DNA of 64,000 nt from Chitinophaga niabensis (GCA_017849435.1 JAFIGY010000009.1:744001-808000), one strand, 5' to 3'; shown: positions 1-8,645, counted from the stretch's first letter. Notes: generated by a model not told the origin, from the sequence alone. A program made the numbers and translations.

Positions 1-1029
1 TACCCCATCTTCTCCAAGTTGGAAGACAACGATTTCCTCCTTTTCTTTTTGAATTGCCAATTTTAACTTGGCTATTTCAGAGTATAGTTCCTTTACTATT
101 TCAAGGAAATCGGATGCTTTACATACTACCAATATATCATCGCAATATCTGCGATATAAAAATCTACCTTGAGATATGCCGCCAATTCTTCGGTCGTAAT
201 CTATCATGTAAATATTGGACAGTACTGCACTTATAGGAGAGCCTTGAGGTATACCTACTGAAGCTTGGTTAATTTTGATAGGGGAAGTAGGATGTGATCG
301 AACTTTTCCTCTAAAATCTTCGATGCTACAAAATCGAGTAAGTTGGCCTTTCTTTAATTGCACCTTTGTTATTGATAAGGTATTAATTAATTCGTCCTTG
401 TCAATATAGGCATACTTTGTCAGAGATTGATATAGCTTGAAATGGTCTTTGGGCAAACGATCCAAAGCAACTGTCTCATTTACATTTAGAGTTTCAAGCC
501 ATTTTTCTTTCAGAATGGTATGTTCTAAATTATCGAAAAATCCTTTTATGTCCAGTGCTATTGCTATACAATCACCTTGATTCTCAATGTATTTGAAGAC
601 ATCTTCTGCAAAATCAATATTACTTTTATTCAAAGATCGGTATGCTAAGACATAATCAGTTAGGCCATACTTCTGTAATACCTGTTCATATTTTTCTTGT
701 AGTGCAGAGGCATAAAATGAATAAACCAGAGAATCAAAATGAGCAGCATAACAAATTGGACGTTCTTTAATTTCCAACTTGCGTTTGTGCCGTTTTTTGT
801 TATTCTTTAGCCTCTTAGTTTTTAGTACTATTCTAATGAAGGGAAGGAAACTGTGGGATTGGATGTTCTCGGGATTAAGAATGAAATTTTTGAATGCCTT
901 TTTTCGGTCAGGGAACCAAACTCTATAGTCCAAGTGCAGGTAACTCTTTTTCTTATACTTCTTAGTATTTACATCGTAGAACTTAAGTTCCTTCTTGCAA
1001 AAGGAATCCCAATAATCTTCGTAATTCAT
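1..1029 (-). CDS. Reverse transcriptase, DRT2 (UG2)-like, C-terminus cut by window edge
   Basis: The minus strand is open from an ATG at 1029 (MNYEDYWDSF) to the window edge, 343 codons without a stop. The translation carries reverse-transcriptase motifs in order: LDIKGFFDNLEH (catalytic Asp of palm motif A), VGIPQGSPISAVLSNIYM (QGSP motif) and YRRYCDDILVV (catalytic YxDD box). Before the palm there is a HLDYRV...SHSFLPFI region, and between the palm motifs a KLYQSLTKYAY stretch, both of which remind me of antiviral Drt2 proteins (defence-associated reverse transcriptase type 2). There is no maturase domain in the visible part, and QGSP argues against a DGR enzyme. The gene is AT-rich compared with most of the window, as expected for acquired defence genes. 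The RT assignment is firm; the DRT2 subgroup is inference from remembered motif spacing. Confidence 0.85.
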   Translation of the reverse strand, partial: MNYEDYWDSFCKKELKFYDVNTKKYKKKSYLHLDYRVWFPDRKKAFKNFILNPENIQSHSFLPFIRIVLKTKRLKNNKKRHKRKLEIKERPICYAAHFDSLVYSFYASALQEKYEQVLQKYGLTDYVLAYRSLNKSNIDFAEDVFKYIENQGDCIAIALDIKGFFDNLEHTILKEKWLETLNVNETVALDRLPKDHFKLYQSLTKYAYIDKDELINTLSITKVQLKKGQLTRFCSIEDFRGKVRSHPTSPIKINQASVGIPQGSPISAVLSNIYMIDYDRRIGGISQGRFLYRRYCDDILVVCKASDFLEIVKELYSEIAKLKLAIQKEKEEIVVFQLGEDGV

Positions 1030-1150
1030 AACGTATGTTTTTCAATACGAACCGCCAGAACCGGGGTGATTCTTTTGTGGCGATTCGTGCAAGTCCTTTC
1101 GGTCAAGCGAAGCATCAGATTACTCTGAGCCATTGAAGCTATATTTCACG
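1030..1150 (-). ncRNA. Candidate structured RNA upstream of the RT, with stop-free frame
   Basis: On the minus strand this gap folds into clear hairpins. TCAGA-GTAA-TCTGA is a 5-bp stem with a GNRA loop, and CC-GAAA-GG is a short GNRA-capped stem. ACGAATCGCCA pairs with TGGCGGTTCGT over 11 bp (one G-U) around a 20-nt loop just before the RT start. One frame is open over the whole gap (39 codons from the TGA at 1146-1148 to a TGA that overlaps the RT start). DRT2 systems place a structured non-coding RNA just upstream of the RT, and part of it is a template free of stops so that concatemeric cDNA encodes Neo. The structure and open frame are seen; that role is inference. The RNA may extend into the 174-aa ORF. 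Confidence 0.4.
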
Positions 1151-1670
1151 CTAAACCCCCGTTGATGAACTTAATGAAAGCACTAGTTTCAGTATTCAAG
1201 CAATTGATGCTCTCCTTGCTACAAGTAATTGCAGCCCATCTCCAAGGGTACTTGGAAATGTTGAAGGAATGCATTATCTTTACAAGATACCTCAACAGTA
1301 ACACTCTTCCCTTTACTCTACTTTTCAGCAAGAAAGGCAGACCTGAGCCATCAAATAATATACCAAACAGCCACAACCGTAATTTTGGCATATAGCCAAG
1401 AGCGTTGTCAGTGACAATTTTGCGCTTTCCCCTAAAAGATTCATATAGCATATTAATTGACACAGTGTATAGGTAAAGCTGACGCATATGGAAAGGTACT
1501 GGTCGCGTTTCTTCTCCTTTATGGTTTTCACATTGCCAACAAAGTACACATACTTGTTTGTGAGCCAAAGGAGAATCCAAGCACATTATGCAAAACAGTT
1601 TGAAGAGTAGCCAGTCCGGGCAACAGCGAGGCTTCTTTGTTGTAACTATTGGTATAATACTATATTTCAT
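1146..1670 (-). CDS. Cys-rich hypothetical protein upstream of the RT (doubtful coding)
   Basis: This is a 174-codon frame in the same direction as the RT, ending about 117 nt before it. It has many cysteines in its first third (RCCPDW, FCIMC, VCVLCWQC) that could form a zinc site, and a basic, aromatic-rich remainder. I recognise no family. It starts from ATG at 1670 with no Shine-Dalgarno, as is usual here. It may be an RT partner protein, or it may be an open stretch that is really part of a long structured RNA, since the stop-free frame continues after its stop in the same phase. Its base composition is AT-rich like the RT. Coding status is uncertain. Confidence 0.4.
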   Translation of the reverse strand: MKYSIIPIVTTKKPRCCPDWLLFKLFCIMCLDSPLAHKQVCVLCWQCENHKGEETRPVPFHMRQLYLYTVSINMLYESFRGKRKIVTDNALGYMPKLRLWLFGILFDGSGLPFLLKSRVKGRVLLLRYLVKIMHSFNISKYPWRWAAITCSKESINCLNTETSAFIKFINGGLA

Positions 1671-1697
1671 TATTTACTGATGGTTTTCTTAGGTGTC

Positions 1698-1726
1698 ATT
1701 ATAGCTAACTGTATATCGATGTGGAA
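1698..1726 (-). promoter_or_regulatory. Possible TATAAT promoter for the RT unit
   Basis: On the minus strand TTCCAC (1721-1726) is followed after 17 nt by a perfect TATAAT (1698-1703), about 28 nt upstream of the 174-aa frame. This is the proteobacterial consensus, not the Bacteroidota one, so it would suit a gene brought in from elsewhere. In AT-rich DNA it may also be chance. Confidence 0.2.
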
Positions 1727-1846
1727 CGATTTCAACCTTTTTGCAGCATAGGTAATATTTTCTTTCTTATAATGAATTTAAGAGGGTATTTAAAATGGAA
1801 CCCTCCATCAGAAAATGAATAATTAATTAATGCAAATTTTTGAGGT

Positions 1847-2167
1847 ATGATACAAATTTCGCAGTTAGAACAAAAAGAAGTAATCAAAGGTTACGTTGCA
1901 AGATTTATTCACACATCTTCTATGACACTTGGATTTTGGGAGGTTGAAAAAGGTGCCGTATTGCCTGTACACAGCCATATTCACGAGCAGGTTACACAAG
2001 TGGAAGAAGGCGAATTTCAATTGACCGTTAACGGGGAAGCAAAGGTTTATACAAAGGGGATGGTGGCTGTAATACCACCCAACACTGAACACGGAGGCGT
2101 TGCACTCACAGACTGCAAACTCTTTGACATATTTAATCCTGTACGGGAAGACTATAAGAATTTATAA
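1847..2167 (+). CDS. Cupin domain protein
   Basis: A 106-aa single-domain cupin. The first cupin motif is seen at residues 36-55, with metal-ligand candidates His42, His44 or His46 and Gln48 (VHSHIHEQ); the second motif follows the PP turn with His82 (PPNTEHGG). Length and motifs fit small cupins of the AraC-N/cupin_2 type, which bind a metal and a small ligand; the substrate cannot be read from the sequence. The start at 1847 leaves a complete fold. It is followed at once by a decayed EamA permease, so the two may once have been one transcription unit. Confidence 0.85.
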   Translation: MIQISQLEQKEVIKGYVARFIHTSSMTLGFWEVEKGAVLPVHSHIHEQVTQVEEGEFQLTVNGEAKVYTKGMVAVIPPNTEHGGVALTDCKLFDIFNPVREDYKNL

Positions 2168-2544
2168 ATGACAAAATACATAGTGATTGTTGCGCTTGGG
2201 GCGTTGAGTTATGGAATGTTATCTTCCTTTGCAAAAATCGCATATGGGCAAGGGTACACAGCTGGGAGATAACCTTTGCACAAGCTGGTATTTCTGCGTA
2301 TACTTATTACCTGTCGGTTGAATACATACCTGCTGCATTTATCATTATAGGAACCATTTTAGCAGGAAATTTGCTGAACGCCAAAGATCTGAATTTTTCC
2401 ATTTCAGGCATTAGCCTGGGAGTAGGTTCGGCTTTACTTTATACGCTATATGTTCTGTTTACAAGCAAGTTGGGCAATGATGTACCTATGTTTGAGAAAA
2501 GCGCATGGATGACGATTGTTTGTGATGTCGCAATCGCCCATTAG
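2168..2544 (+). pseudogene. EamA/DMT-family transporter remnant
   Basis: Translation from ATG at 2168 gives MTKYIVIVALGALSYGMLSS, a typical first EamA helix, and then stops at a TAA after GYTAGR. Moving two bases forward at about 2260 restores the family sequence WEITFAQAGISAYTYYL and continues through SVEYIPAAFIIIGTILAG to a stop at 2542-2544. EamA permeases have ten membrane helices and about 300 residues. Here fewer than half remain, the central part is joined out of order with the usual spacing, and the second EamA half is absent. It is therefore a frameshifted and internally deleted gene. It would have been a drug/metabolite exporter of the inner membrane. Confidence 0.7.
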
Positions 2545-2612
2545 TATTGTCGGTTTTGCCCACCGTGGCATCGGAAACCGCTCGGTACATTTGTGAAACA
2601 AATCATTTAGCT

Positions 2613-3203
2613 ATGCGAAAATTGATTATGAAAATGTCGATGTCGGTCGATGGTTTTGTAAGTGACGCTGAGGGCAAGAGCGATTGGGTCTTCAAAACAG
2701 GGGACAAGGAGTCAGCGGCCTGGAGCGTTGGGGTGATCCGGGAGGCCGGGTTAATTATTATGGGCAGGAAGTCGTTTGAGACCATGGCCCCTTACTGGCC
2801 TACCGCGACCGGGCCGTTTGCCGCACCGATGAACGAGATTCCCAAGGCCCTCTTTACAAGAAAAGGATTTAGAGGCATCGATTCTGTGCATACGACAACT
2901 TCCGAGCAGTCGTCCGCCGCCGCTTCCTGGGCCGGGGCGCGGGTCTTCGATGGCGATCTTGCCGAAGGGATCAGGGAACTCAAAGCCGGGTCAGGAAAAC
3001 CGATCGTAGCATTAGGCGGCGCGGGATTTATGCAGAACCTCATTGCAACGGGTCTCATCGATGAGTACCACCTGGCCATTCATCCCGTTGCATTGGGATC
3101 GGGGCTGCCAATTTTCACCGGTCTTGAAATACCGCTTTACCTGAAGTTAGCGGATGTAAAGACTTTCCCGGGAGGAGTCATAGCAATGACTTACCGCGTG
3201 TAG
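2613..3203 (+). CDS. Dihydrofolate reductase family (RibD C-terminal domain) protein
   Basis: A protein of about 196 aa from the internal ATG at 2613 (MRKLIMKMSMSVDGFVSDAEG). An upstream in-frame ATG at 2547 would add 22 residues that overlap the EamA remnant and do not look like the family, so I prefer 2613. The N-terminal strand with SVDGF, the IIMGRKSFE nucleotide-binding segment and the C-terminal VALGGAGFMQNLIATGLIDEYHL block are standard for RibD_C/DHFR-like reductases. Members use NAD(P)H; the actual substrate is unknown for most single-domain forms. It appears intact although its neighbours on both sides are broken. Confidence 0.85.
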   Translation: MRKLIMKMSMSVDGFVSDAEGKSDWVFKTGDKESAAWSVGVIREAGLIIMGRKSFETMAPYWPTATGPFAAPMNEIPKALFTRKGFRGIDSVHTTTSEQSSAAASWAGARVFDGDLAEGIRELKAGSGKPIVALGGAGFMQNLIATGLIDEYHLAIHPVALGSGLPIFTGLEIPLYLKLADVKTFPGGVIAMTYRV

Positions 3204-3425
3204 GGTTTGAGTGTAATCCCTGCTCAGCCCGCAAGAAGGAGGCCAAAACGAATCCAAACCCGCTTGAAACGCAGTATTCAGGCGGACTTTTTAATTTCCC
3301 ACAACAGGATGATATTGCCGACGATGTCACTTCGTTGAACCTGTGAGCAAACAAAGTTGAACCGCTGACCAAAATCAGATTTTTCATTGTTGATCACCTT
3401 TGTGTTGTCATTAAAAACACAAACA
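3204..3425 (+). other. Intergenic stretch with a possible gene-tail remnant
   Basis: There is no complete gene. One forward frame stays open from inside the end of the previous gene to a TGA at 3344-3346 (reading ...NPNPLETQYSGGLFNFPQQ...) and has no start codon. It could be the C-terminal tail of a lost gene in this decayed patch, but I cannot name a family. Confidence 0.25.
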
Positions 3426-3871
3426 ATGAAAAAAACAGTTCTTATTACCGGGCAACAACCGGAATCGGCAAAGCAACCGCCTTTGCATTCGGTAACAAAG
3501 GTTACAACATAGTATTCACCAGCCGCAATAAAACAAGAGGTGAAGCATTTTCCAAGGAATTACGTGATAAAGAGGTAGAAAATACTTTCCTCGAGCTGGA
3601 TGTCACCAACGAAGAAGCCGTGAAATCTGTAGGAGAAAAAGCCGTTGCGAAATATGGAAAGCCGGATGCTTTGACCAAATTTATGGTCTCAGTTGTCAGC
3701 AATAAAGGACGTGCTGACGCCGGTAAAATGGAAGACTTTTTCGCTGCAGGGTATACCGGATCCAATTTGGTGGATGTGACGATTGCAACAGGCGATAAGA
3801 TCATCAGTAATTATCTGCATAACCTGCCCCGACTTCCCATCGATTTTCCATTGGCGGATGAAATTGCATAA
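3426..3871 (+). pseudogene. Chimeric remnant: SDR N-terminus joined to AhpD-like C-terminus
   Basis: From ATG at 3426 the frame reads MKKTVLIT and then loses one base inside the Rossmann glycine motif at about 3451, ending at a TAG soon after. Restoring that base gives T-GATTGIGKATAFAFGNKGY, the cofactor site of a short-chain dehydrogenase, followed by strand/helix 2-3 (IVFTSRN, LELDVTNEEA). After GKPDAL the same frame changes into KFMVSVVSNKGRADAGKMED and ISNYLHNL, which resembles the C-terminal half of carboxymuconolactone-decarboxylase/AhpD-like proteins. The SDR catalytic Tyr-Lys and the AhpD Cys pair are both missing. A deletion has fused two neighbouring genes. The downstream half keeps a long open frame (3620-3871) but is unlikely to be functional. 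Confidence 0.65.
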
Positions 3872-3914
3872 TTTTCTTTAAGCTGATCGATGGAGGCTTG
3901 AAGAAAATTAATTA

Positions 3915-3955
3915 GGGACAAACCATCATAAGTATGATTTGTCCCTTTTTCTTTT
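3915..3955 (+). terminator. Intrinsic terminator after the chimeric remnant
   Basis: GGGACAAA ... TTTGTCCC with an inner ATCATA/TATGAT stem, followed by TTTTTCTTTT. Long stem and T-run on the plus strand. Confidence 0.8.
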
Positions 3956-4576
3956 CCTGCTATGAAGGATGAATAACCCCCTAACCCGTTAACTTACGTT
4001 TATACATAAACGTTATACTACGTGCGCCTTGAGGGTAAGCATCACCGGATATATTGCTACTGCTGTTTATTTTTTTTTGTTAATTAAAACGGCGTTTGAT
4101 TGTAGATAGCTAAAACATTGTAACTTCGTCAACGCAAATGATTTTCCTTGTGATTGCAAGAATGGCAGCTGATTCTTTAGCTATTTTAAGGCAAGAAGGT
4201 TGTTTTCCTCAAATTTCATAACCAGTGCTCTGCGGTCTGAGTGGTTATTTTCTGTGTATTCAATTTTTTTTGTAAGTAAGTGCATCCTTCCCACAGGGAT
4301 AAGGAGAGACGCTGTTTCATCGTATTGTTTTCAACGTAATTATTGAAGTTCAAAGCAAAATGATCGCCTGATTCAACAACAGGTGCAGAGGGTTTTTTGT
4401 ACAGATCATCCCCACTGCATTTGTTATGACCGCTGCTGTGCCGGCCGGATGAATTCGTATGCCCGTTCCCGTTTATTGTTCACCTCATAAAATCCATGGA
4501 TATGAAACAGACATGAAAGCGCTGATGACCGGATTAGCTGCTTAACACCATTTCAGAACTTAAAAGTAAGTACACC
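3956..4576. other. Long non-coding stretch before the 1,338-aa gene
   Basis: No convincing gene is seen in any frame. It is AT-rich and contains an 18-bp inverted repeat at 3996-4013, listed separately. It presumably holds the promoter of the large gene at 4577, but I cannot place a clear -33/-7 pair. Confidence 0.5.
3996..4013. promoter_or_regulatory. Perfect 18-bp palindrome, possible operator
   Basis: ACGTTTAT-AC-ATAAACGT is a perfect inverted repeat (8-bp arms, 2-bp centre) in the region upstream of the 1,338-aa gene. It has no T-run, so it is not a terminator. The form suits a dimeric regulator, but none is encoded next to it. Confidence 0.3.
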
Positions 4577-7500
4577 ATGAAAACACACTTTGTATCTTAT
4601 CACCCTCAAAAGCAATGGCCCAAGGGGCGCCGTGTAGCAACATCGCTGCACCGGGCGGAAGCATATGACTTTGTTATTCATCCCATGCAGGCTTACGGCA
4701 ATCCTGATATTCCAATTCCCAAACAGGTTGTATTACTGCGGCCCGATCCTGCGGATCCTTCGGGGGACCAGCTTTTCCTGGATCACCTGCCTGTTCCGCG
4801 TGAAGCCTGGCGTTATGATCCGCTGGATCATATCATTAGCTGGAAAGGCGCTTTCGGGGGAGGGCATCTTCATTTTGACCGGCAGGGCCGTTCCATTACC
4901 GGGAACATTGGCGCAGAGCACACTTCCTGCTCCGTACAGGGAGGCGCAAGAGCGCAATTCAACTGTGCTGTGGCTCTTGATTGTGGTGTAAGTTATGATA
5001 CTTCCGGTGGTAAAGTGATCGGCTTGTTATGGAACCCTTCTTCCGCTGCCTGGCAGAATGCCAGGTGGGTACAGAACCGGTTATTACTGACCTATACTGT
5101 TACCAACGGAAGTCCGATAGAACCGCCTTCCTTTACCTTTGAATTTGAGGACCTGGAAACGGGTGCAATCCCATGGGATCCCGGTATGGGTTCTTTTGCT
5201 GCAAGCATGCAACTGGGTATGAATAACGGGAAAATGGTATGGGATCTCACTTTTAAATCGAGTATCGAGCCGCCGGATGACGACGGGACTACAAAACCGA
5301 CGGGGCCGGACAGCGTATATCCGTACTGGTTATCCGCGATAGAAGATGCTGCCGCGGCTACGATCAACGGTGCTATGGAAATTGATCAAACTGCTCCCAA
5401 CGGCACGCTCATCGGTATGCAGGGAGTACGCAGTAACGGAATGATCAAAGGCTATTATCGCACTTCTGCCGATGCGGCGCCTTTTGGTATATTTAACGGA
5501 CGCCTGGTGATTGGCGGGCAGCCCGTCGCTCGCTCTTTTGTATCAGGGAATGAACTGAACTGGAAAGGTCTTTCCGCTGCTTATCAGAAGAAAACAGGTT
5601 TGCCGGAGACCGGCAGGCTGCAGTTTGTGAAAGATGGTTCCGTTGGAAATCACCCGGCAGGGATAAAAGCCCGGCGTTTGAGCGGGGACACTGCTTTATA
5701 TGCCATTGACGAACATAAAGAGCTGCATCCTGTTGTTCATCCGCAGGTTGTTGCCATGAAGCAGTCATTAGCGGACGGCAGCCTGAGTATATACGGTCTG
5801 CTGGCGATGAACCCTTTTGTACAACAGAACGGGCAATGGGGAGATGCTGTACAGGCAGCCGTGACCGGCAACCTGAGTGATATCATGAACAGTTGCATTC
5901 CGTCTGACCTCTGGGGGTTATTGTTCCCGGGGATGACTCAGCCTGCCCTGACCGGAGAACTGGCGGTGGTTGCCAATTCTCCTGTTCCCGGTGTAAGCGA
6001 CCCCAAAGCCTGGTATTCCACACTGTCCACAGCAGTGCTCAGCCAGGGACTGGCCAATGGCTCTGACCAATACTGTAAGAACCTGAATGGGCCAAGGGCG
6101 GGAGAATGGTTGAAGCAACAGGTGAGTACATCCAAAGTATACTACGCCCATGGGCAATTACTATTCCAGTACAACTGGCAACAGCGTTTCCCCACCACCG
6201 CTGAATACCTGACAGATCAGATCAATAATGCGGGTACATATGCCACTACGATAGATGCACAGGTACAATCGTCTATTCAGGACATACGGGCTAATGTAGT
6301 GGCTGATCCTGCTTCAGAGCCGGATATGATCCCCAAACTGATCGCCGAGGTGCAGGCAGTGGGGCAATATGCGAAAACCAATAAGCTCTACTGGGCATTT
6401 GCTTACTACACCTATAACACAGCACCGGCCATATTGGCCAATATTGCGCTGCAGATGGGTATCAACACTGGTTCCAGTGACGGCACCACTTTATCACGCC
6501 TGTTCCAGCAAAATGTATCGGTGCTGACCGCGTTGGATCCTTCCGGGTATTTTGCGCAGCAGTATACCAATACCATCAACATTTTTCTGACTACCAATAT
6601 CCTGCCGAGCATGTTCGGTTTCCTGCAGGATGCCAGCAGCTTCGATCTTATAAAGGCGTATCTGCAGGAGTTCGTCAACAACAACATCAACAGCGAGGAT
6701 AAACAGATCGCACAGGCTGCCGCTCAGGTACAACAAATCCTGTCAGAAAGCGATGCGGATGAAATACTGCACAATTCTATAACCGCATTGCAATCCTTCT
6801 CGCAGGCGATCAATGATGCAATGGCCTTTCCTTTGGTGGCCAACCGGTTCGTGAAATGGTTCTCTGATACATATCCAAAGTTCAGTACCGCTGCCAGTGT
6901 TTTTGGCGGGCTGTTCATGGCCGGTGTAGGCGGTCTTGCGATCTTTAACCTCTTCTCACAATTCAAGTCATGGGATAAGCTGAACAATAAGGAAAAGGCG
7001 CAACTTATAACAGACACTACACAGCTGGGATTGCAGATCATATCAGCTATTGTGAAACGGGGTATAAGGGTATATGCCATTTTTAATGTGGACGGGATGA
7101 GCCGCTTCCAGCGGGTAGCCGCCATTAACAGGATCATTGCTACGGGCGAAGCAGAGAGCCTGGATACAGGACTGATGCGGATAGGCAATACCACGGCGCG
7201 CTGGCTGGGTGGCACAGAAGGCAGTGTAGCCAGAATTGCGGCTGCCAACGAAGGACTGGAAACGGCCGCTTTGCTGAACGGCGCTTCGGCGGGAGCAGAA
7301 GAAGCCGGATGGGTGGCAAAGGTACTCGGTAAAAACCTCGATGAATTCATCGCTACCCGCATTGGCCCTATATTTATACTGGCCGGTATTGGTTTTAGCC
7401 TTTATTCCATCATCACCGGTGATTCGGGCGTTGCACTGGCATCTGATATCGTCAATATTGTCGGGGGAGCATTGATGCTCTTTGCTACTATTGGCGAATG

Positions 7501-8593
7501 GGCGATTGCGGGTGGCCTGATTGCGGCGGAAGGCCTTATGGCTTCCATTATCGCGGTGGCGGGACCGCTGGCCATACTCGCAGCGCTGGCGGGTGTAGGG
7601 TTCATATTGTACCAGATGTTCCAGAAACCACCGGACCCTGTGGAACAGTTTGTGAATAATTATGCCAAACCTGCGGGATTCTATGTCGGTTCCACGGCGA
7701 GCAGCATCGATTATGCTACCAATTATCAGAACAAAGACGCCAATAACCTGCTGATGATCGGATTCTCATTGTCCGCGAACAGCAAAGCTTTATGCTGCAA
7801 TAATGACGGCAGCATCGGCCTCGGGCAGGCGAAGGCGATGCCGGAATACATATGGCAGGCGGTAACGGATGGGTTGGGTATGAGCAGGATACTGACTATT
7901 CGCCAGCCGGATGCCAGCCAGCCTCCCATCACCGTGTTGCTGAGCCTGATGAGTGATAATACCATCAGCTTCCAGCCGCTGATGCCCCCACCGGCGCCTC
8001 CGCAAAAACAGGCCAGGCAGGCGAAGCAGGCCCGTAGTAGCGCGAACCCAGTAACCGTTGTTACGCAAACCTGGCTCAGCACGCCTAAAGGAGATGCCAC
8101 AGTCACCAGCGACGGGAACAACCTGGTATCTATACCACTGATCTTCCAGCCGGTGTATCCTGATAAGGATGGTAACTATTCTCCTTCAAATGCCTCCGGT
8201 TATTTGTTACAAACAGGCAGTGGCGTCACTTACGACAAAAATAACAACACTACTTTTACGCTGGCTATGTCCGGCATGGCGCCGAATTACATGAAGATGG
8301 TGGATATGGATTTTATTCTGAACAGCACGCCATCCACGCAGCAAAGCTTCGGACCTGTCTTTGGCGTCATCGCCAGCACGCCGCTGCAATTCAGTACTAC
8401 CGGCACGATCCCGGGGTTCCTGAACTTCGATAAGAATACCGGTGTATTCTCACCGAACGGTCAACAGGCCGCGCCTGCATCGAGCAATGCCTGCAGGATA
8501 GCCGCAACCAACAGTCTTGGATCGGCACAGATAGATTTTAACATCAAAATAGCAGCACCACAACAGATGCCTGCCGCATTACAGCCGGCCTGA
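4577..8593 (+). CDS. Large protein of unknown function with pore-former-like hydrophobic segment
   Basis: A protein of 1,338 aa; I recognise no named family. It has no signal peptide or Tat motif. Residues 1-225 look beta-rich and globular (Trp/Gly-rich, FGGGHLHFD). Residues about 225-760 are mixed, with long helical, Gln/Asn-rich stretches. A hydrophobic segment lies near 773-796 (FGGLFMAGVGGLAIFNLF). A long Gly/Ala/Ile-rich hydrophobic block spans about 929-1015 (IFILAGIGFSLYSII, IVNIVGGALMLFATIG, GPLAILAALAGVGFILY), of the kind seen in colicin-like pore-forming domains. A Pro/Gln/Lys hinge at about 1137-1153 leads to a C-terminal Ig-like region with TPLQFSTTGTIPGFLNFD. It stands upstream of the Hint-domain gene in the same direction, which suggests a secreted or cell-surface toxin- or adhesin-like system. 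That function is inference. Confidence 0.75.
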   Translation: MKTHFVSYHPQKQWPKGRRVATSLHRAEAYDFVIHPMQAYGNPDIPIPKQVVLLRPDPADPSGDQLFLDHLPVPREAWRYDPLDHIISWKGAFGGGHLHFDRQGRSITGNIGAEHTSCSVQGGARAQFNCAVALDCGVSYDTSGGKVIGLLWNPSSAAWQNARWVQNRLLLTYTVTNGSPIEPPSFTFEFEDLETGAIPWDPGMGSFAASMQLGMNNGKMVWDLTFKSSIEPPDDDGTTKPTGPDSVYPYWLSAIEDAAAATINGAMEIDQTAPNGTLIGMQGVRSNGMIKGYYRTSADAAPFGIFNGRLVIGGQPVARSFVSGNELNWKGLSAAYQKKTGLPETGRLQFVKDGSVGNHPAGIKARRLSGDTALYAIDEHKELHPVVHPQVVAMKQSLADGSLSIYGLLAMNPFVQQNGQWGDAVQAAVTGNLSDIMNSCIPSDLWGLLFPGMTQPALTGELAVVANSPVPGVSDPKAWYSTLSTAVLSQGLANGSDQYCKNLNGPRAGEWLKQQVSTSKVYYAHGQLLFQYNWQQRFPTTAEYLTDQINNAGTYATTIDAQVQSSIQDIRANVVADPASEPDMIPKLIAEVQAVGQYAKTNKLYWAFAYYTYNTAPAILANIALQMGINTGSSDGTTLSRLFQQNVSVLTALDPSGYFAQQYTNTINIFLTTNILPSMFGFLQDASSFDLIKAYLQEFVNNNINSEDKQIAQAAAQVQQILSESDADEILHNSITALQSFSQAINDAMAFPLVANRFVKWFSDTYPKFSTAASVFGGLFMAGVGGLAIFNLFSQFKSWDKLNNKEKAQLITDTTQLGLQIISAIVKRGIRVYAIFNVDGMSRFQRVAAINRIIATGEAESLDTGLMRIGNTTARWLGGTEGSVARIAAANEGLETAALLNGASAGAEEAGWVAKVLGKNLDEFIATRIGPIFILAGIGFSLYSIITGDSGVALASDIVNIVGGALMLFATIGEWAIAGGLIAAEGLMASIIAVAGPLAILAALAGVGFILYQMFQKPPDPVEQFVNNYAKPAGFYVGSTASSIDYATNYQNKDANNLLMIGFSLSANSKALCCNNDGSIGLGQAKAMPEYIWQAVTDGLGMSRILTIRQPDASQPPITVLLSLMSDNTISFQPLMPPPAPPQKQARQAKQARSSANPVTVVTQTWLSTPKGDATVTSDGNNLVSIPLIFQPVYPDKDGNYSPSNASGYLLQTGSGVTYDKNNNTTFTLAMSGMAPNYMKMVDMDFILNSTPSTQQSFGPVFGVIASTPLQFSTTGTIPGFLNFDKNTGVFSPNGQQAAPASSNACRIAATNSLGSAQIDFNIKIAAPQQMPAALQPA

Positions 8594-8610
8594 TCCACGG
8601 CAGTTTTTTG

Positions 8611-8645
8611 GAAGGGAGGGTATAAGCCCTCCCTTCTTTCCTTTC
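8611..8645 (+). terminator. Strong hairpin between the two large genes
   Basis: GAAGGGAGGG-TATAAG-CCCTCCCTTC is a perfect 10-bp stem followed by TTTCCTTTCCC, 18 nt after the stop of the 1,338-aa gene. It probably ends or attenuates transcription before the Hint-domain gene, lowering the yield of the second protein. Confidence 0.65.

Noticed and set aside
853-1128. Forward 91-codon frame antisense to the RT
   Set aside because: It lies entirely opposite to the RT and its upstream RNA, and its translation has no family features.
1-1670. Diversity-generating retroelement or group II intron as the source of the RT
   Set aside because: The QGSP motif differs from the DGR form, no template/variable repeat pair or Avd-like gene was found, and no intron maturase or domain V structure is visible in the window. 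The C-terminus is outside the window, so the intron case is not fully excluded.
3178-3387. Reverse 69-codon frame in the decayed patch
   Set aside because: It overlaps the end of the DHFR-like gene and lacks family features or a promoter.
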